Assembly: GCA_035934235.1 (NCBI GenBank)
Contig: DASYYB010000006.1
Coordinates: 1 to 64,000, forward strand
Source of the DNA: REEB95 sp035934235
GTDB lineage: Bacteria > Pseudomonadota > Alphaproteobacteria > ATCC43930 > CGMCC-115725
Length of the DNA stretch: 64,000 bases
Reading direction: 5' to 3'
Below, one piece after another: positions 63,834 through 64,000 of the stretch. The notes beneath the pieces are model-generated. The model ran no database searches and had not been told where the DNA came from. It worked only from the letters and a program-made list of their open reading frames with translations. A program made the position numbers and the translations under genes. Position 1 is the stretch's first letter, and every line of letters begins with the position of its first letter.

Positions 63834-64000
63834 ATGCTCGACATCGTGCAACTCGGCCCCGCCGAAACGCGGGAGGATATCGATCCGGTGCTGCTGACCA
63901 TGCTGGCGGTCAATCGCCTGGGGCCAGCGACCATCCGCACCGCGACCAACGGCAAGACGCAGACCGTGGCCGTGGACGACGAACGCATCGCCCGCATTTT
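63834..64000 (+). CDS. Hypothetical protein, cut by right window edge
   Basis: The ATG at 63834 follows a GAGGA site and is open to the edge, giving 55 complete codons. The start reads MLDIVQLGPAETREDIDPVL and is followed by a charged, Thr-rich stretch. No recognisable family from this fragment. Confidence 0.45.
   Translation, partial: MLDIVQLGPAETREDIDPVLLTMLAVNRLGPATIRTATNGKTQTVAVDDERIARI

Overview
The window is high-GC DNA from an alphaproteobacterium. The evidence is the CckA-ChpT-CtrA phosphorelay with SciP and FlbT, a GAAC-N7-GAAC SOS box before recA, a DksA with a degenerate zinc finger, and an NDUFS4-like complex I subunit. A member of the Rhodospirillales or a neighbouring order is my best guess, but the sequence alone does not fix the species. 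Coding density is high, ATGA/GTGA overlaps are common, and there are two tRNA genes. I see no rRNA, CRISPR array, transposase or phage module.

Layout. (1) 1-4.5 kb: argE (cut by the window edge), nadK and moaA on the minus strand, then fdhD-mobA on the plus strand (molybdenum cofactor). (2) 5.1-12.6 kb: a cell-cycle and flagellar block of chpT, ctrA, a FliJ-like protein, an FlhF-like GTPase, sciP, flbT, dksA and cckA, with CtrA-type boxes (TTAA-N7-TTAA or one mismatch) in several of its intergenic gaps. (3) 12.7-19.8 kb: recA, alaS, an FkbM methyltransferase, icd and a LOG-family protein. (4) 20-32.7 kb: mixed metabolic and hypothetical genes, including two divergent FemAB-like acyltransferases, IMPase-SDR, cbpA-cbpM and a DUF3311/solute:sodium symporter pair.

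(5) 33-51.6 kb: a continuous minus-strand block of about 18.5 kb. In transcription order it holds coxG-coxS-coxL-coxM, a small XRE regulator, hyfB-hyfC-hyfE-hyfF-hyfG-hyfI, a KefB-like antiporter, then coxD-coxE-xdhC-xdhC and a molybdopterin-binding/MocA-like fusion. CoxL carries the form II loop AYRGAGR, so this is a CO-dehydrogenase-like molybdenum hydroxylase of uncertain substrate. HyfG lacks at least three of the four NiFe-binding cysteines, so the membrane complex is a hydrogenase-4-related (Ehr-like) complex and not a hydrogenase. The neighbourhood suggests a molybdoenzyme linked to an ion-translocating membrane arm, flanked by two ion antiporters.

(6) 51.7-58.2 kb: an antiporter, a DUF192 protein, a cytochrome c, two tandem-duplicated small exported peptides, an O-methyltransferase, tRNA-Pro, the NDUFS4-like gene and tRNA-Arg. 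A 15-bp copy of the tRNA-Arg 3' end recurs 1,984 bp downstream. It brackets an islet holding a trypsin-like protease, a DUF350 membrane protein and a third exported peptide that shares the GPYDxP motif of the tandem pair. (7) 58.2-64 kb: a methyltransferase, an MFS transporter, an MGDG-synthase-like glycosyltransferase, a TetR/MFS divergent pair with clear operators, and a partial gene at the right edge.
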